Below are positions 30,301-41,605 of a DNA stretch of 64,000 nt, piece by piece (positions within the stretch are counted from its first letter, which is position 1; every line of letters begins with the position of its first letter). The position numbers were made by a program, and so were the translations under genes. A model generated the notes under the pieces. That model was not told the origin of the DNA. It ran no database searches and was given only the letters and a program-made list of their open reading frames with translations. The DNA comes from Variovorax sp. JS1663 (lineage in GTDB: Bacteria; Pseudomonadota; Gammaproteobacteria; Burkholderiales; Burkholderiaceae_C): positions 1-64,000 of the forward strand of contig NZ_LYMK01000015.1 of assembly GCF_002157355.1 (NCBI RefSeq), in the 5' to 3' direction.

Positions 30301-30945
30301 CCAGATGGGCTGCGTCCAGACCTGCAGCCGGCTGATGGCCGAGATGCCGTGCGTGACCAGCGGGATCACCACCAGCGCGCAGACCAGATAGCCCCACACG
30401 ACCGGGATGCCCAGCGCGAGGTCGAGCGCATAGGCCATCACCGCCGCCTCGAGCGCGAAGAAGATGAAGGTGAAGCAGGCGTAGATCAGCGAGGTCAGCG
30501 TGGAGCCGATGTAGCCGAAGCCGGCGCCACGGGTGAGCAGGTCCATGTCCACGCCGTAGCGCGCGGCGTAGACGCTGATCGGCAGGCCGGCCAGGAAGAT
30601 GATCAGCCCGGTGGCCAGGATGGCCCAGGCCGCGTTGACGAAGCCGTACTGCACCAGCAGCGTGGCGCCCACCGCCTCCAGGATCAGGAAGGAGGCGGCC
30701 CCGCCGAAGGCCGTGCTCGCCACCCGCCATTCCGCCATGCGGCGGAAGCGCTGCGGCGTGTAGCGCAGCGCGTAGTCCTCCAGTGTTTCGCGGGCCACCC
30801 AGCTGTTGTAGTCGCGCCGGACCTTGACGATGCGCTGGGGCGCTTCGTCGCTGGCGGGCGGGGCGGAGGCGGTCGTTTCCACGCCGGCCGGGGTGCAGGT
30901 TCCGTGCCATCGGCACGACTGTTGCAATGGTCGGGGCTTGCCCAT
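27364..30945 (-). CDS. NCS1 transporter-histidine kinase-receiver fusion
   Basis: 1193 residues. Residues of about 75-515 form a complete NCS1-type (cytosine/purine/hydantoin permease) transporter with about 12 membrane segments. Residues 556-594 form a Cys-rich patch with CVICE, CPAY, CSLCC and CGDLC, likely metal-binding. Two more membrane segments follow at about 620-645 and 673-692. HisKA has phospho-His near 747 ([16 protein letters not shown]), HATPase runs to about 960, and a receiver carries phospho-Asp at about 1040 ([12 protein letters not shown]). The start is taken as the ATG at 30945, preceded by AGGCAGG; a GTG at 30972 is possible. The gene faces away from ureA. A substrate-sensing permease controlling its neighbours is inferred, like the SLC5-kinase CbrA. 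Confidence 0.88.
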   Translation of the reverse strand: MGKPRPLQQSCRWHGTCTPAGVETTASAPPASDEAPQRIVKVRRDYNSWVARETLEDYALRYTPQRFRRMAEWRVASTAFGGAASFLILEAVGATLLVQYGFVNAAWAILATGLIIFLAGLPISVYAARYGVDMDLLTRGAGFGYIGSTLTSLIYACFTFIFFALEAAVMAYALDLALGIPVVWGYLVCALVVIPLVTHGISAISRLQVWTQPIWLLMLVVPFAYVLARDPGAFAGVTHYNGIKPGQIGFDLHLFGAALTVGIALITQMGEQADYLRFMPVRTAANRGRWWAGVLAGGPGWVVLGVLKMLGGALLAYLAIGHMVPPERAVDPNQMYLAAYEYVFPKYGWAVAATALFVVISQIKINVTNAYAGSLAWSNFFSRVTHSHPGRVVWVVFNALIAFMLMEMNVFEALGDVLGLYANIAIAWMMAVVADLVINKPLGLSPPGIEFKRAHLWDINPVGVGAMALASALSITAHLGVFGPTAQAFSALIALGTAFVAAPLIAWATRSRYYIARVSEEGGAAPFAPAPGRHAVRWARVESEAGSYRRLGTQRCVICEREYEGPDMAHCPAYQGAICSLCCTLDARCGDLCKPAASLSAQWSAALRWLLPRRVWPYLDTGLGHFLLMMLIVVPLLAAVFGVLYQQELRSLGEGLISDAAQAPAALRAGFLKAYMALLLIAGIVAWWLVLAHQSRKVAQEESNRQTHLLMREIELHRETDRALQAAKRSAEQANQAKSRYISAISHELRTPLNSILGYAQLMGEDAAVPPHRRQAVAVIKRGGEHLLSLIEGTLDIAHIEAGKLTLQARPMQFADLMSELADMFELEAAERGLAFRFEPEGELPVLVRADEKRVRQILINLLGNAIKFTASGHVALRVRYAREFAAIEVEDTGPGMSAEALGRIFEPFARGAHAGASAPGAGLGLTIAKMLIDLMGGEMKVQSTPGAGSVFCVRLFLPRVHDAPGLRRRLRPASAVPRVRRGYAGPRRRLLVVDNEEADRELLVNVLAPLGFELRTAASGHDALDLVAAGWQPDAMFVDLAMPGIDGWETIRRARAIGLAGAQVAIVSANAFDKRLENDVGIAPEDFFVKPVRHSELLDWLERRLALQWTDNAAAPQPAPAEPAGALPAAQRLRALGEAVSLGYFRGIMNELDAIDAAQPECAAWTAAQRALARQFQFEAMGRALTAAAGAP

Positions 30946-30978
30946 AATGGCCTGCCTTCGACTTTCCTCCACCCGCCC

Positions 30979-31281
30979 ATGGAACTGACACCGCGCGAAA
31001 AAGACAAGCTGCTGATCTTCACGGCGGCCCTGCTGGCGGAACGGCGCCGGGCGCGCGGGCTCAAGCTGAACTACCCCGAGGCAGTGGCGCTGATCTCTGC
31101 CGCCGTGATGGAAGGCGCACGCGACGGCAAGACCGTGGCCGCGCTGATGAGCGAGGGGCGCAGCGTCCTGTCGCGCGCCGACGTGATGGAAGGGGTGCCC
31201 GAGATGATCCCGGACATCCAGGTCGAGGCCACCTTTCCGGACGGCACGAAGCTAGTCACCGTACACCAGCCCATCGTTTGA
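30979..31281 (+). CDS. ureA: Urease subunit gamma
   Basis: 100 residues, beginning [20 protein letters not shown], with [20 protein letters not shown] and the C-terminal [18 protein letters not shown] that define UreA. It assembles with UreB and UreC. It is the first gene of the urease operon, divergent from the transporter-kinase gene with 33 bases between starts, so promoters must overlap. Confidence 0.97.
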   Translation: MELTPREKDKLLIFTAALLAERRRARGLKLNYPEAVALISAAVMEGARDGKTVAALMSEGRSVLSRADVMEGVPEMIPDIQVEATFPDGTKLVTVHQPIV

Positions 31282-31301
31282 AAACAACCAACCGCCAGAC
31301 C

Positions 31302-31901
31302 ATGCGTTCACTTCGCCACGCCTTCCTTTTCCTGATTGCCGCGCTGCCGCTCGCCGCATCGGCCCACACCGGTGCCGATGCCGGCCTGCACCATGGCTTC
31401 GCGGCAGGATTGCTGCATCCGCTGACCGGGCCTGATCACTTGGCCGCCATGGTGGCGGTGGGCCTCTGGAGCGCGCTGACCGCACGCCGCGCCTGGCCCG
31501 ATCTGCTGTGGGCGCCGCTCGGCTTTGCGCTGATGCTGCTGGCGGGCGCGCTGCTCGGCCTCGCGGGTGTGCAACTGCCGGCAGTCGAGCCCATGATCGC
31601 GGCCTCGTTGCTGGTGCTGGGGCTGCTGGTGTTCACGCAGAAGCGGCTGCCCGCACTCGCAGCTGCTGCGCTGGTCGGCGTGTTCGCGGTCTTCCATGGC
31701 GTGGCGCACGGCCAGGAACTCGCGGCGGGCGAATCGGGCGCCGCGCTGACGCTCGCCGGCATGCTGGCCGCGACGGTGCTGTTGCATGCCGCGGGCATTG
31801 GCGCCGGCTGGACCCTGCGTCGCAGCCATCGCTGGCTGCCGCGCCTGGCCGGCGCGGCCGTGGCGATCCTCGGCGTGGCCTTGCTCGGCGGCGTCGCATG
31901 A
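31302..31901 (+). CDS. ureJ: HupE/UreJ nickel-transport-type membrane protein
   Basis: 199 residues. A signal/first membrane segment runs to SAHTGADAG; then [21 protein letters not shown] with the family HPxxGxDHxxxM motif, and [10 protein letters not shown]. Six membrane segments in all. HupE/UreJ proteins take up nickel for urease or hydrogenase. Placement between ureA and ureB supports urease. Confidence 0.9.
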   Translation: MRSLRHAFLFLIAALPLAASAHTGADAGLHHGFAAGLLHPLTGPDHLAAMVAVGLWSALTARRAWPDLLWAPLGFALMLLAGALLGLAGVQLPAVEPMIAASLLVLGLLVFTQKRLPALAAAALVGVFAVFHGVAHGQELAAGESGAALTLAGMLAATVLLHAAGIGAGWTLRRSHRWLPRLAGAAVAILGVALLGGVA

Positions 31902-32203
31902 TTCCTGGCGAGCTGATCACCGACGAGGGCGACCACGTCCTCAACCCCGGCCGCCGCACGCTGACGCTGGTGGTGCGCAACGCGGCCGACCGGCCGATCC
32001 AGGTCGGCTCGCACTACCACTTCGCGGAGACCAACGGCGCGCTGGACTTCGACCGCGAGGCCGCGCGCGGCATGCGGCTGAACATCGCATCGGGCACCGC
32101 GGTGCGCTTCGAGCCGGGGCAGCAGCGCACGGTCGAGCTGGTCGACTTCGCCGGTGACCGCGTGGTCTACGGCTTCCGCGGACTCGTGCAAGGAAAGCTC
32201 TGA
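31898..32203 (+). CDS. ureB: Urease subunit beta
   Basis: 101 residues. [19 protein letters not shown] starts the family, and [20 protein letters not shown] is the conserved core. It binds UreA and UreC in the apoenzyme. The ATG overlaps the ureJ stop by four bases. Confidence 0.97.
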   Translation: MIPGELITDEGDHVLNPGRRTLTLVVRNAADRPIQVGSHYHFAETNGALDFDREAARGMRLNIASGTAVRFEPGQQRTVELVDFAGDRVVYGFRGLVQGKL

Positions 32204-32205
32204 AC

Positions 32206-33924
<1,719 letters not shown>

Positions 33925-33939
33925 TACTGTCCCCAACGG

Positions 33940-33978
33940 GCGGCGCCCTCACCCCCGCCCCCAGAGGGAGAGGGTGCA
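33940..33978. repeat. Short GC-rich interspersed repeat between ureC and ureE
   Basis: A GCCCTCACCCCCGCCCCC run is followed by its approximate complement AGAGGGAGAGGG. This form is common between genes in Burkholderiales and Xanthomonadales. It may form a hairpin in the urease mRNA. It lies in the 75-base gap before ureE. Confidence 0.45.
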
Positions 33979-33999
33979 AGTCCATTTCACTTCGAACCC

Positions 34000-34605
34000 A
34001 TGCTCACAGCCAACAAACTCATGCCCCGCGGCGGCGGCCTCGCGCCGGTGCTGCTCAGGCGGGCCGCCACGGTCGAACTCGACTGGGACGTGCGCCAGAA
34101 AAGCCGCTTCGATGCCACCGATTCGCAGGGCCGCCAGCTTGGCGTGTTCCTGTCGCGCGGCACGGCGGTGCGCGGCGGCGACGTGCTGGTGGCAGAGGAC
34201 GGCTCGCTCGTCAAGGTGATCGCGGCGAAGCAGCCGGTGCTGGTCATCACGCATTGCACCGAGCACGGGACGCCCTTCGACCTGACGCGCGCGGCCTACC
34301 ATCTGGGCAACCGGCACGTGCCGATCGAGCTGCAGCCCGATCACCTGAAGATCGAGCCCGACCACGTGCTGGCCGGCATGCTGCGTTCGATGCACCTGAT
34401 CGTGCGCGAAGCCGAGGAGGCCTTCGAGCCCGAGGGCGGCGCGTATGGTGCCCATGGCGGCGGCCACGGCCATTCGCACGGCGGGAACGCACCGGTCGGG
34501 CCGGTGCTGCATCCGGACGCCTATGCGGCGCCGCATGCGCACGACCACGGCCACGATCACGCCCCTTCGCACGGCCACCACCACGACCGCGGCCATTCGC
34601 ACTGA
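34000..34605 (+). CDS. ureE: Urease accessory protein UreE (nickel chaperone)
   Basis: 201 residues. [20 protein letters not shown] starts the N-terminal peptide-binding domain. The nickel-binding domain has [20 protein letters not shown]. The tail is strongly His-rich ([31 protein letters not shown]), as in nickel-storing UreE. It delivers nickel to the UreG complex. Confidence 0.96.
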   Translation: MLTANKLMPRGGGLAPVLLRRAATVELDWDVRQKSRFDATDSQGRQLGVFLSRGTAVRGGDVLVAEDGSLVKVIAAKQPVLVITHCTEHGTPFDLTRAAYHLGNRHVPIELQPDHLKIEPDHVLAGMLRSMHLIVREAEEAFEPEGGAYGAHGGGHGHSHGGNAPVGPVLHPDAYAAPHAHDHGHDHAPSHGHHHDRGHSH

Positions 34606-35294
34606 TGGACGACGCGCCGGGCGCCCTGCCCGCAGCCAGCCTCCTGCAGCTGATCTGGCTGGCCTCGCCGGCTCTTCCGGTCGGCGGCTTCTCCTATTCG
34701 GAAGGGTTGGAAGCGGCCATCGAATGGGCGGGCATCACGACCGAGCAGGCCGCGGCCGACTGGCTCGCGGACCAGCTCCACCTGAGCCTCGCGCGCAGCG
34801 ACCTCGCCATCGTCGGCCAGGCCATTCCCGCCTGGCGCAGCGGCGACCTGGATCGCATCCGCACGCTGAACGACTGGGTATTCCAGACCCGCGAATCCGC
34901 CGAGTTCCTGCTGCAGACCGAGCAGATGGGTCGCTCCTTCGTCGAATGGCTCAAGCTCCGGCATACCGATGCCGCCGCGGTCTTCGACACCCTGCCCGCC
35001 AGCTACCCGGTCGCCTTCGCCTTCGCCGCCAGCCGCACAGAGGCGCCGGCACGCGACGCCTGCCTGGCCTTCGCCTTCGGCTGGGCCGAGAACATGGCCG
35101 CCGCCGCGGTCAAGGCGATGCCGCTGGGCCAGAGCGCCGGCCAGCGCATCCTCGGCCGGCTGGCTGCCGAAATCCCCCCCGCAGTGGACCGGGCCCTGGC
35201 GCTGGCGGATGATGAGCGCCAGGCCTTTTCGCCCATGCTCGCCGTGCTGTCGGCGCGGCATGAAACCCAGTATTCGCGACTCTTCCGAAGCTGA
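34605..35294 (+). CDS. ureF: Urease accessory protein UreF
   Basis: 229 residues. [20 protein letters not shown] with [11 protein letters not shown] is the family signature. The middle has [20 protein letters not shown] and the end [13 protein letters not shown]. It bridges UreG to the apo-urease complex. It starts on the ureE stop (TGATG). Confidence 0.96.
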   Translation: MDDAPGALPAASLLQLIWLASPALPVGGFSYSEGLEAAIEWAGITTEQAAADWLADQLHLSLARSDLAIVGQAIPAWRSGDLDRIRTLNDWVFQTRESAEFLLQTEQMGRSFVEWLKLRHTDAAAVFDTLPASYPVAFAFAASRTEAPARDACLAFAFGWAENMAAAAVKAMPLGQSAGQRILGRLAAEIPPAVDRALALADDERQAFSPMLAVLSARHETQYSRLFRS

Positions 35295-35302
35295 ATCCGC
35301 CT

Positions 35303-35953
35303 ATGAGCTCCGCCCTCCACCACATCGCCCACCGCACCAAGAGACTGCCGCCCCTGCGCGTGGGCATCGGCGGCCCGGTGGGCTCCGGCAAAACCACGCT
35401 GCTGGAGATGCTCTGCAAGGCCATGCGCGACAAGTACGACCTGATCGCCATCACCAACGACATCTACACCAAGGAAGACCAGCGCCTGCTGACCGTGGCC
35501 GGCGCGCTGCCGGCGGAACGCATCCTGGGCGTGGAAACCGGCGGCTGCCCGCACACCGCGATCCGCGAGGACGCCTCGATCAACCTCGAGGCCATCGACC
35601 GGATGCTGGTCGAGTTCCCGGATGCCGACGTGGTCTTCGTGGAGAGCGGCGGCGACAACCTGGCCGCCACCTTCAGCCCCGAGCTCAGCGACCTGACGAT
35701 CTACGTGATCGACGTCGCGGCCGGCGAGAAGATCCCGCGCAAGGGCGGCCCCGGCATCACCAAGAGCGACCTGTTCGTCATCAACAAGACCGACCTGGCG
35801 CCCTACGTGGGCGCCGACCTCGGCGTGATGGAGGCCGACACGAAGCGCATGCGCAAGCAGCGGCCCTTCGTCATGACCAATCTCAAGACGCAGGCCGGTC
35901 TGGCCGAGGTGATCGCGTTCATCGAGGACCGCGGCATGCTCACCGAGCACTGA
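35303..35953 (+). CDS. ureG: Urease accessory GTPase UreG
   Basis: 216 residues. P-loop [31 protein letters not shown], the nickel-binding CPH in [31 protein letters not shown], and the NKTD GTP motif. It supplies GTP energy for nickel insertion. It is the last gene of the operon here; a terminator follows. Confidence 0.97.
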   Translation: MSSALHHIAHRTKRLPPLRVGIGGPVGSGKTTLLEMLCKAMRDKYDLIAITNDIYTKEDQRLLTVAGALPAERILGVETGGCPHTAIREDASINLEAIDRMLVEFPDADVVFVESGGDNLAATFSPELSDLTIYVIDVAAGEKIPRKGGPGITKSDLFVINKTDLAPYVGADLGVMEADTKRMRKQRPFVMTNLKTQAGLAEVIAFIEDRGMLTEH

Positions 35954-36019
35954 CAAGCTGAGCGGCGCGGGGGCTGCAAAGTCGGCCGATTGTGAAATAC
36001 GTCACACCCTGTAAGCGAT

Positions 36020-36042
36020 ATAGGCCTTCGGGCGTATTTTTT
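36020..36042 (+). terminator. Probable terminator after ureG
   Basis: ATAGGCC, loop TTCG, GGCGTAT, then a six-T run. The stem has one mismatch (G opposite G). It would end urease operon transcription, 66 bases after the ureG stop. Confidence 0.6.
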
Positions 36043-36097
36043 GCAGAGCCGGAAAAACTGATACTGCCAGAACGAATACCAAAGTTCCCATCTCATC

Positions 36098-36367
36098 ATG
36101 GCATCCGAAGCAATCTTCCTTCCCGCGGCTGGCAGCGTCCAGTTCGCCATCTACCCCGACGGGTACGACGGGGCCCGGATCATCGCCCGGATCGACGAGG
36201 AGGCACTGCACGCGCGCTTCCACGCGCCCGACGGTGAATCGGCGCTGGTGCGCGCCTACGACGAAAACGCCGATTCGATCGACGCGCTCGCCACCGCCCG
36301 CTACCGGGAGAACCCGATGGCGGCGATCTGCCTGCACAGCACCGACTTCCAGCCCAGCGGGTTCTAG
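36098..36367 (+). CDS. DUF1488-family small protein
   Basis: 89 residues, with FAIYPDGYDGARIIARIDEE at residues of about 16-35 and AAICLHSTDFQP near the end. It resembles the DUF1488 family of small soluble proteins of unknown function. It stands alone between the urease operon and the racemase-like gene. Confidence 0.65.
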   Translation: MASEAIFLPAAGSVQFAIYPDGYDGARIIARIDEEALHARFHAPDGESALVRAYDENADSIDALATARYRENPMAAICLHSTDFQPSGF

Positions 36368-36442
36368 GCGCGCACCACCGGGGTGCGCGGCGCAGAATGG
36401 CGGCAGGCGGCCGCGGTGGCCGCCCTCATCGCCGAACGCCCC

Positions 36443-37144
36443 ATGCCCCTGCACATCGGAATCGTCGGCTGCTCCGCCGAAGGCGCAGCCCTCTGCTATC
36501 GCACCCTCTGCGCCGAAGGCGCGCAGTTCCTGGGCCCGCATGCCCATCCCGAGATCTCGATGCACACGCCCTCGCTGGCCGAGTACGTGGCCTGCCTCGA
36601 CCGCGGCGACCTGACGGGCGTGGGCGAGCTGATGCTGGCCTCGGCCCGCAAGCTGGCCGGCGCCGGCGCCGACTTCCTGATCTGCCCCGACAACACCATC
36701 CACCAGGCCTTGCCGCTGATCGCGGGGCGCTCGCCGCTGCCCTGGCTGCACATCGCGGAGGTGGTGGCCGACGAAGCGGTCGCGCGCGGCTTCCGCCGCA
36801 TCGGGTTGACCGGTACGCGCTGGCTGATCGACAGCGAGGTCTATCCCCAGGCGCTCGCGGCGCGCGGGCTGGCCTGCGTGCGTCCGAGCCAGGTTGAGCG
36901 CGATGAGACGCACCGGATCATCATGGACGAGCTGGTCTACGGCATCTTTCACGAGCCCAGCGTGGCCCGCTTCCAGCAGGTGATCGCCCGGATGAAGGAC
37001 GAGGACGGCTGCGAGGCCGTGATCCTGGGCTGCACCGAGATCCCCCTGATCATCGGCGATGCCAATTCGCCGCTGCCTACCTTCGATTCGACCCGGCTGC
37101 TGGCACGGGCGGCGCTGCGGCGCGCGGCCGCGCCGGGTGGCTGA
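36443..37144 (+). CDS. Aspartate/glutamate racemase-family protein
   Basis: 233 residues. MPLHIGIVGCSAEGAALCYR starts the family. The two catalytic cysteine regions are visible: FLICPDNTIHQALPLI and VILGCTEIPLIIGD. Racemases of this family interconvert L- and D-aspartate or glutamate, or act on related diacids. Substrate is uncertain. Choice of ATG at 36443 is by family match. Confidence 0.85.
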   Translation: MPLHIGIVGCSAEGAALCYRTLCAEGAQFLGPHAHPEISMHTPSLAEYVACLDRGDLTGVGELMLASARKLAGAGADFLICPDNTIHQALPLIAGRSPLPWLHIAEVVADEAVARGFRRIGLTGTRWLIDSEVYPQALAARGLACVRPSQVERDETHRIIMDELVYGIFHEPSVARFQQVIARMKDEDGCEAVILGCTEIPLIIGDANSPLPTFDSTRLLARAALRRAAAPGG

Positions 37145-37151
37145 AGCGCGT

Positions 37152-38903
37152 TCAGCCTTCCTCGTACCACCGGTCCCTGGCCAGCATCACCCGGTGGTGG
37201 CCGACGCCCGCGGGGATCATCGGGAAGCAGTTCTCCTGCGCCGCCACCTGCACGTCGAGGAAGAAAGGCCCCTCGGCGGCCAGGCATTCGGCCAGTGCCT
37301 CTTCCAGTTGCGCCGGATCGGCCACGCGCCGCGCGCCCCATCCGAAGGCCCGCGCCAGCGCGACGAAGTCGGGCAGCGCCTCGTTCCAGCTGTGGCTCAG
37401 GCGGTTGCCGTGGTTGAGCTCCTGCCACTGCCGCACCATGCCCATGTAGCCGTTGTTGCACAGCACCAGCTTCACCGGTGCGCGGTGCTGCATGGCGGTG
37501 GACAGCTCCTGGATGTTCATCAGCACCGAGGCATCACCGCTCACGCACACGGTCAGTGCCCCGGGGTGCGCGATCTGCGCGCCGATCGCGGCCGGCAGGC
37601 CATAGCCCATGGTGCCGGCGCCGCCCGAGGTCAGCCAGCACCGCGGGCGCTCGAAGCGCAGGTACTGCGCGGCCCACATCTGGTGCTGGCCGACGTCGGT
37701 GGAGACGATGGGGTCGCGGCCCTCCAGCGCCACCTGCAGCGAAGCCATGAGACGCTGCGGCAGGATCGCGTCCGTGCGCGGGACGAAGTCCAGGCAGCGC
37801 TGCGCGCGCCAGCCCTCGATGCGCCGCCACCAGGGCGAGAGGCGCCCGGGCGCCACGCCGTCCAGCGCCGGCATGCGCAGCAGTGCCTCCAGCACCGCGC
37901 CGCAGTCGCCGACCATCGGCACGTCGACCTTCACCACCTTGTTGATGCTTGCCGGGTCGATGTCGACGTGGATCTTGCGCGCCTCTGGGCAGAACTCGGC
38001 CAGCTTGCCGGTCACGCGATCGTCGAAGCGCGCCCCGACGCAGAGCACCAGGTCGGCCTCGTGCATCGCGAGGTTGGCCTCCAGCGTGCCGTGCATGCCC
38101 AGCATGCCGAGGAAGCGGGGGTCGGAGGCGGGGAAGGCGCCCAGGCCCATCAGCGTCAGCGTGCAGGGGGCGTCGAGCCGGCGCGCCAGGCGGGCGAAGG
38201 CCTCGCAGGCGGCCGGGCCGGCGTTGACCAGGCCGCCGCCGCCATAGAGCACCGGCCTGCGCGCGGTGGACAGCAGGTCGGCCGCGCGCTCGAGGCTGGC
38301 CTGCGGAAGCCGTGCGGGCGCGCCGCGCTGCGAACGCGGCGGCGCGGCGGCCTCGTCCTCGCCGATCATCGCCAGCTGCACGTCCTTGGGCATGTCGAGC
38401 AACACCGGCCCCGGCCGCCCGGAAGCGGCGATCTCCAGCGCCTGCCGGACCCGTGCCGGGACCTGGTCGGCCGCGCGCAGCTGGTAGTTCCACTTCGTCA
38501 CCGGCCGCGACATGCCGAGCGCGTCGCTCTCCTGGAAGGCGTCGGTGCCGATCACCGTGCTGGCCACCTGGCCGCTGATGCACAGCAGGGGCACCGAATC
38601 GCTGATGGCATCGAGCAGCCCGGTGATGGTGTTGCCGACGCCCGGCCCGGAGGTCACCAGCACCACGCCGACCCGGCCGGTGCTGCGCGCATAGCCCTCG
38701 GCGGCATGGACGGCCGCCTGCTCGTGCCGCACCAGCACGTGGCGCAGGCGCGGCTCGCCGTGGAGCGCGTCGTACAGCGGCAGCGCGGCGCCGCCGGGGT
38801 AGCCGAAGATCGTGTCGACGCCGCATTCGACCAGGGTCTGGAGCACGGCTTGGGCGCCGTTGCGCAGGCCGAGCAGCGCGGGCGTGGGGGCGAGGGAGTG
38901 CAT
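37152..38903 (-). CDS. Acetolactate synthase large subunit-like, thiamine-diphosphate enzyme
   Basis: 583 residues. The N-terminal TPP pyrimidine-binding domain has [16 protein letters not shown], with catalytic Glu in [16 protein letters not shown]. The middle domain binds FAD in true AHAS enzymes ([18 protein letters not shown]). The C-terminal TPP domain has [16 protein letters not shown] and [14 protein letters not shown]. It condenses pyruvate (or 2-oxobutyrate) to acetolactate. No regulatory small subunit lies nearby, so it may be a catabolic or stand-alone form. An Lrp-type regulator diverges from it. Confidence 0.88.
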   Translation of the reverse strand: MHSLAPTPALLGLRNGAQAVLQTLVECGVDTIFGYPGGAALPLYDALHGEPRLRHVLVRHEQAAVHAAEGYARSTGRVGVVLVTSGPGVGNTITGLLDAISDSVPLLCISGQVASTVIGTDAFQESDALGMSRPVTKWNYQLRAADQVPARVRQALEIAASGRPGPVLLDMPKDVQLAMIGEDEAAAPPRSQRGAPARLPQASLERAADLLSTARRPVLYGGGGLVNAGPAACEAFARLARRLDAPCTLTLMGLGAFPASDPRFLGMLGMHGTLEANLAMHEADLVLCVGARFDDRVTGKLAEFCPEARKIHVDIDPASINKVVKVDVPMVGDCGAVLEALLRMPALDGVAPGRLSPWWRRIEGWRAQRCLDFVPRTDAILPQRLMASLQVALEGRDPIVSTDVGQHQMWAAQYLRFERPRCWLTSGGAGTMGYGLPAAIGAQIAHPGALTVCVSGDASVLMNIQELSTAMQHRAPVKLVLCNNGYMGMVRQWQELNHGNRLSHSWNEALPDFVALARAFGWGARRVADPAQLEEALAECLAAEGPFFLDVQVAAQENCFPMIPAGVGHHRVMLARDRWYEEG

Positions 38904-38931
38904 GCGTCGATTCTTCCGGCCTTGATGCAGA

Positions 38932-39462
38932 ATGTGCTTCTTTTTTCGGACGAGATCCGGCCTTTCATTGAAGATCAATCGGAAAAAGTCGCTTGGCGAC
39001 GAAGAATCTTTTGATAGGATCGATCTGGCGATCCTGCGCGTACTGCTGAGCGACTCGCGCAAGACGCTGCAGGAGATCGGTGCCGAGGTGGGGCTGGCGG
39101 CCACCAGTTGCTGGAGCCGCATCAAGAAGCTGGAGGCCAGCGGCGTCATCAAGCGCTACACCGTGGACGTCGATGCCGGGAAGCTGGGCTACCAGGACTC
39201 GGTGATCGTCCAGCTCACGCTGGAGAGCCACAGCGACGAGACACTGTACGAGTTCGGCCGCGCGCTGGCGGCCATCCCGGAGATCCAGGAGGCCTACCTG
39301 GTGTCAGGCGACTACGACTATTACATCCGCATCGCCGTGCGCGACACGCGCGACTACGAGCGTCTCCTGCGGGAGAAGCTCTACAAGATCCCCGGCATCC
39401 GCCACAGCCAGTCGCATTTCGTGTTGCGCGTGCTCAAGGAAGCGAGCGCGCCGCTGATCTGA
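38932..39462 (+). CDS. Lrp/AsnC-family transcriptional regulator
   Basis: 176 residues from the ATG at 38932, but a TTG at 38968 (164 residues) is also possible and would fit the family length better. The AsnC-type helix-turn-helix starts [20 protein letters not shown]. The C-terminal RAM domain has [17 protein letters not shown]. Divergent from the acetolactate synthase by 28 bases, so it likely controls that gene in response to branched-chain or related amino acids. Confidence 0.88.
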   Translation: MCFFFRTRSGLSLKINRKKSLGDEESFDRIDLAILRVLLSDSRKTLQEIGAEVGLAATSCWSRIKKLEASGVIKRYTVDVDAGKLGYQDSVIVQLTLESHSDETLYEFGRALAAIPEIQEAYLVSGDYDYYIRIAVRDTRDYERLLREKLYKIPGIRHSQSHFVLRVLKEASAPLI

Positions 39463-39501
39463 CGCACAGGCGCGCCGCGAAGGGACGGACGGAAAAAACG
39501 A

Positions 39502-39714
39502 TCAACTGGGCTGGAGCGGCGCCTGCGGCTGCGCGTCCTGCATGGATGCCTGTTGCTGCTCCTGTTGCAACTGCGGCGCGCCGCCGACCGCCAGGCCGCG
39601 CTTCGCAATGCCCTTCACCAGGTGCCTCGGCAGATGGTGCGCCTTGGCCAGCAGCGCCAAGGCTTCGCTGCGCGCCGGCTCGCAGGCCGGCAGCAACTTC
39701 TGCAATGAACTCAT
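39502..39714 (-). CDS. Small hypothetical protein, Gln-rich tail
   Basis: 70 residues, beginning [20 protein letters not shown], with a Gln-rich stretch [13 protein letters not shown] near the C-terminus. AGAGGA lies 8 bases before the ATG. It converges on the Lrp gene and stands alone. A T-run follows the stop. It is a plausible small gene, not a known family. Confidence 0.45.
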   Translation of the reverse strand: MSSLQKLLPACEPARSEALALLAKAHHLPRHLVKGIAKRGLAVGGAPQLQQEQQQASMQDAQPQAPLQPS

Positions 39715-39899
39715 GTGGTCGTCCTCTTGAGCGCCGGGAAACGAAGACCCTAAGCCCTGCGTCGGTGCGACGCAGCCTTTCATCGCTGGAGAACGCGGCT
39801 CCGGCTCGGCCGCGGACGGGCATTATGGGCCGCGCCGCGGGCCGGGCGCCAGCCAATAGGCATGTTGCCGGCACAGTTACTTTCCTCTGCAAAACGGGG

Positions 39900-40412
39900 T
39901 CACAGCGGGATCTGCGTCGTCGACAGCACCTGCTTGAGCACGATGAAGGACCGGATCTGCCGCACGCCCGGCAGGTAGAGCAACTGCTCGGCGTGCAGCC
40001 TATTGAAGCTCTCGCCGTCGCGGGTGCGCACCAGCATGAAGTAGTCGAACTCGCCGGTCACGACATGGCATTCCATGCAGCCCGAAATCTTCACCGCCGC
40101 CTTCTCGAAGGCGCTGAAGGACTCGGGCGTCGAGCGGTCGAGCACCACGCCGATCATCACCAGCATCCCCGCGCCCAGCGCCTGGGGATCCAGCAGCGCC
40201 ACGGTCGCGCCGATCAGTCCCGCCCGCCTGAGCCGCTCGACACGGCGCAGGCAGGCCGGCGGACTCAAGTGGACCTTGGCGGCCAGGGCGACGTTGGAAA
40301 GCGAGGCGTCGGCCTGCAGCAGGCGGAGGATGGCCCTGTCTGTACGGTCCAGCGAAGGCGGTGGTGGCGTCACTGCCGGGGGACGGCGAACTTTTGTTGT
40401 GCGAGAAGCCAT
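39900..40412 (-). CDS. acdR: Lrp-family regulator of ACC deaminase (AcdR-like)
   Basis: 170 residues. The Lrp helix-turn-helix starts [20 protein letters not shown], with [17 protein letters not shown] as recognition region. The RAM domain has [19 protein letters not shown]. Divergent from the ACC deaminase gene; this is the usual acdR-acdS pair of rhizosphere proteobacteria, where AcdR responds to ACC or leucine. Confidence 0.85.
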   Translation of the reverse strand: MASRTTKVRRPPAVTPPPPSLDRTDRAILRLLQADASLSNVALAAKVHLSPPACLRRVERLRRAGLIGATVALLDPQALGAGMLVMIGVVLDRSTPESFSAFEKAAVKISGCMECHVVTGEFDYFMLVRTRDGESFNRLHAEQLLYLPGVRQIRSFIVLKQVLSTTQIPL

Positions 40413-40462
40413 GGATGTGCAATCAATCGAGCGATATCGTCAGATCGAATGCCTGATCGTGC

Positions 40463-40482
40463 GCAAATCGACCGTCATTTGC
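40463..40482. promoter_or_regulatory. GCAAAT-N8-ATTTGC palindrome, candidate AcdR operator
   Basis: Perfect 6-bp inverted arms in the acdR/acdS intergenic region, 63 bases before the acdS start and 51 bases before the acdR start. Lrp-type regulators bind such imperfect AT-containing palindromes. No experimental support. Confidence 0.5.
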
Positions 40483-40544
40483 AACCCTGTAAGAACCACT
40501 TTTTCCTACGATCGAGCGCATCTTCCATCGCCAGGACCTTCGCC

Positions 40545-41561
40545 ATGCAACTCCATCGCTTCCCCCGCCATGCCCTCACCTTCGGCCCCACGCCGATCCA
40601 TCCGCTCGAGCGCCTGAGCGCGCACCTGGGCGGCAAGGTCAAGCTCTACGCCAAGCGCGAGGACTGCAACAGCGGCCTGGCCTTCGGCGGCAACAAGACA
40701 CGCAAGCTGGAATACCTCATTCCCGAGGCCATCGCGCAGGGCTGCGACACGCTGGTCTCCATCGGCGGCATCCAGTCGAACCAGACGCGCCAGGTGGCCG
40801 CCGTCGCCGCGCACCTCGGCATGAAATGCGTGCTGGTGCAGGAGAACTGGGTGAACTACGCCGACGCCGTCTACGACCGAGTGGGCAACATCGAGATGTC
40901 GCGCATCCTGGGTGCCGACGTGCGCCTGGACGCAGCCGGCTTCGACATCGGCATCCGGCCCAGTTGGGAACAGGCGATGGAGGACGTGCGCCGTGCCGGC
41001 GGCAAGCCCTTCCCCATTCCGGCCGGCTGTTCCGAGCATCCCCTTGGCGGCCTGGGCTTCGTCGGCTTCGCGGAAGAGGTGCGAATGCAGGAGGCCGAAC
41101 TGGGCTTCAAGTTCGACTACATCGTGGTCTGCTCCGTCACCGGCAGCACCCAGGCCGGCATGGTGGTCGGCTTCGCGGCCGACGGGCGCGCCGACCGCGT
41201 CATCGGCATCGACGCCTCGGCCAAGCCCGAGCAGACGCACGCGCAGATCCTGCGCATCGCGCGAAACACCGCCGCGCTGGTCGAGCTGGGCCGCGACATC
41301 GAAGCGCGCGACGTCGTGTTGGACACCCGCTACGGCGGCCCCGAGTACGGGCTCCCCAGCGAGGGCACGCTCGAAGCCATCCGCCTGTGCGCCCGCCAGG
41401 AAGGCATGCTCACCGACCCGGTGTACGAGGGCAAGTCCATGCAGGGAATGATCGACAAGGTGCGGCGGGGCGAGTTCGAGCCCGGATCGAGGGTGCTCTA
41501 CGCGCACCTGGGCGGGGTGCCGGCGCTGAATGCCTACAGCTTCCTGTTCCGGAACGGCTGA
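40545..41561 (+). CDS. acdS: 1-Aminocyclopropane-1-carboxylate (ACC) deaminase
   Basis: 338 residues, the family length. The PLP-binding lysine lies in [16 protein letters not shown], and [19 protein letters not shown] and [17 protein letters not shown] follow. The end [20 protein letters not shown] is typical of true ACC deaminase rather than D-cysteine desulfhydrase. It cleaves ACC, the plant ethylene precursor, to ammonia and 2-oxobutyrate. It suggests a plant-associated lifestyle. Confidence 0.92.
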   Translation: MQLHRFPRHALTFGPTPIHPLERLSAHLGGKVKLYAKREDCNSGLAFGGNKTRKLEYLIPEAIAQGCDTLVSIGGIQSNQTRQVAAVAAHLGMKCVLVQENWVNYADAVYDRVGNIEMSRILGADVRLDAAGFDIGIRPSWEQAMEDVRRAGGKPFPIPAGCSEHPLGGLGFVGFAEEVRMQEAELGFKFDYIVVCSVTGSTQAGMVVGFAADGRADRVIGIDASAKPEQTHAQILRIARNTAALVELGRDIEARDVVLDTRYGGPEYGLPSEGTLEAIRLCARQEGMLTDPVYEGKSMQGMIDKVRRGEFEPGSRVLYAHLGGVPALNAYSFLFRNG

Positions 41562-41605
41562 GCGCCCCCCCCCGCGGCGACCGGGACGAGGCGCGGACGG
41601 GGCGA

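Noticed and set aside
26345..30991. 1548-codon minus-strand frame as one giant protein
   Set aside because: Only the last 340 codons are the response regulator; upstream is an out-of-frame reading of the kinase gene.
27337..31281. 1314-codon plus-strand frame
   Set aside because: Only its last 100 codons are real (ureA); the rest is antisense to the transporter-kinase.
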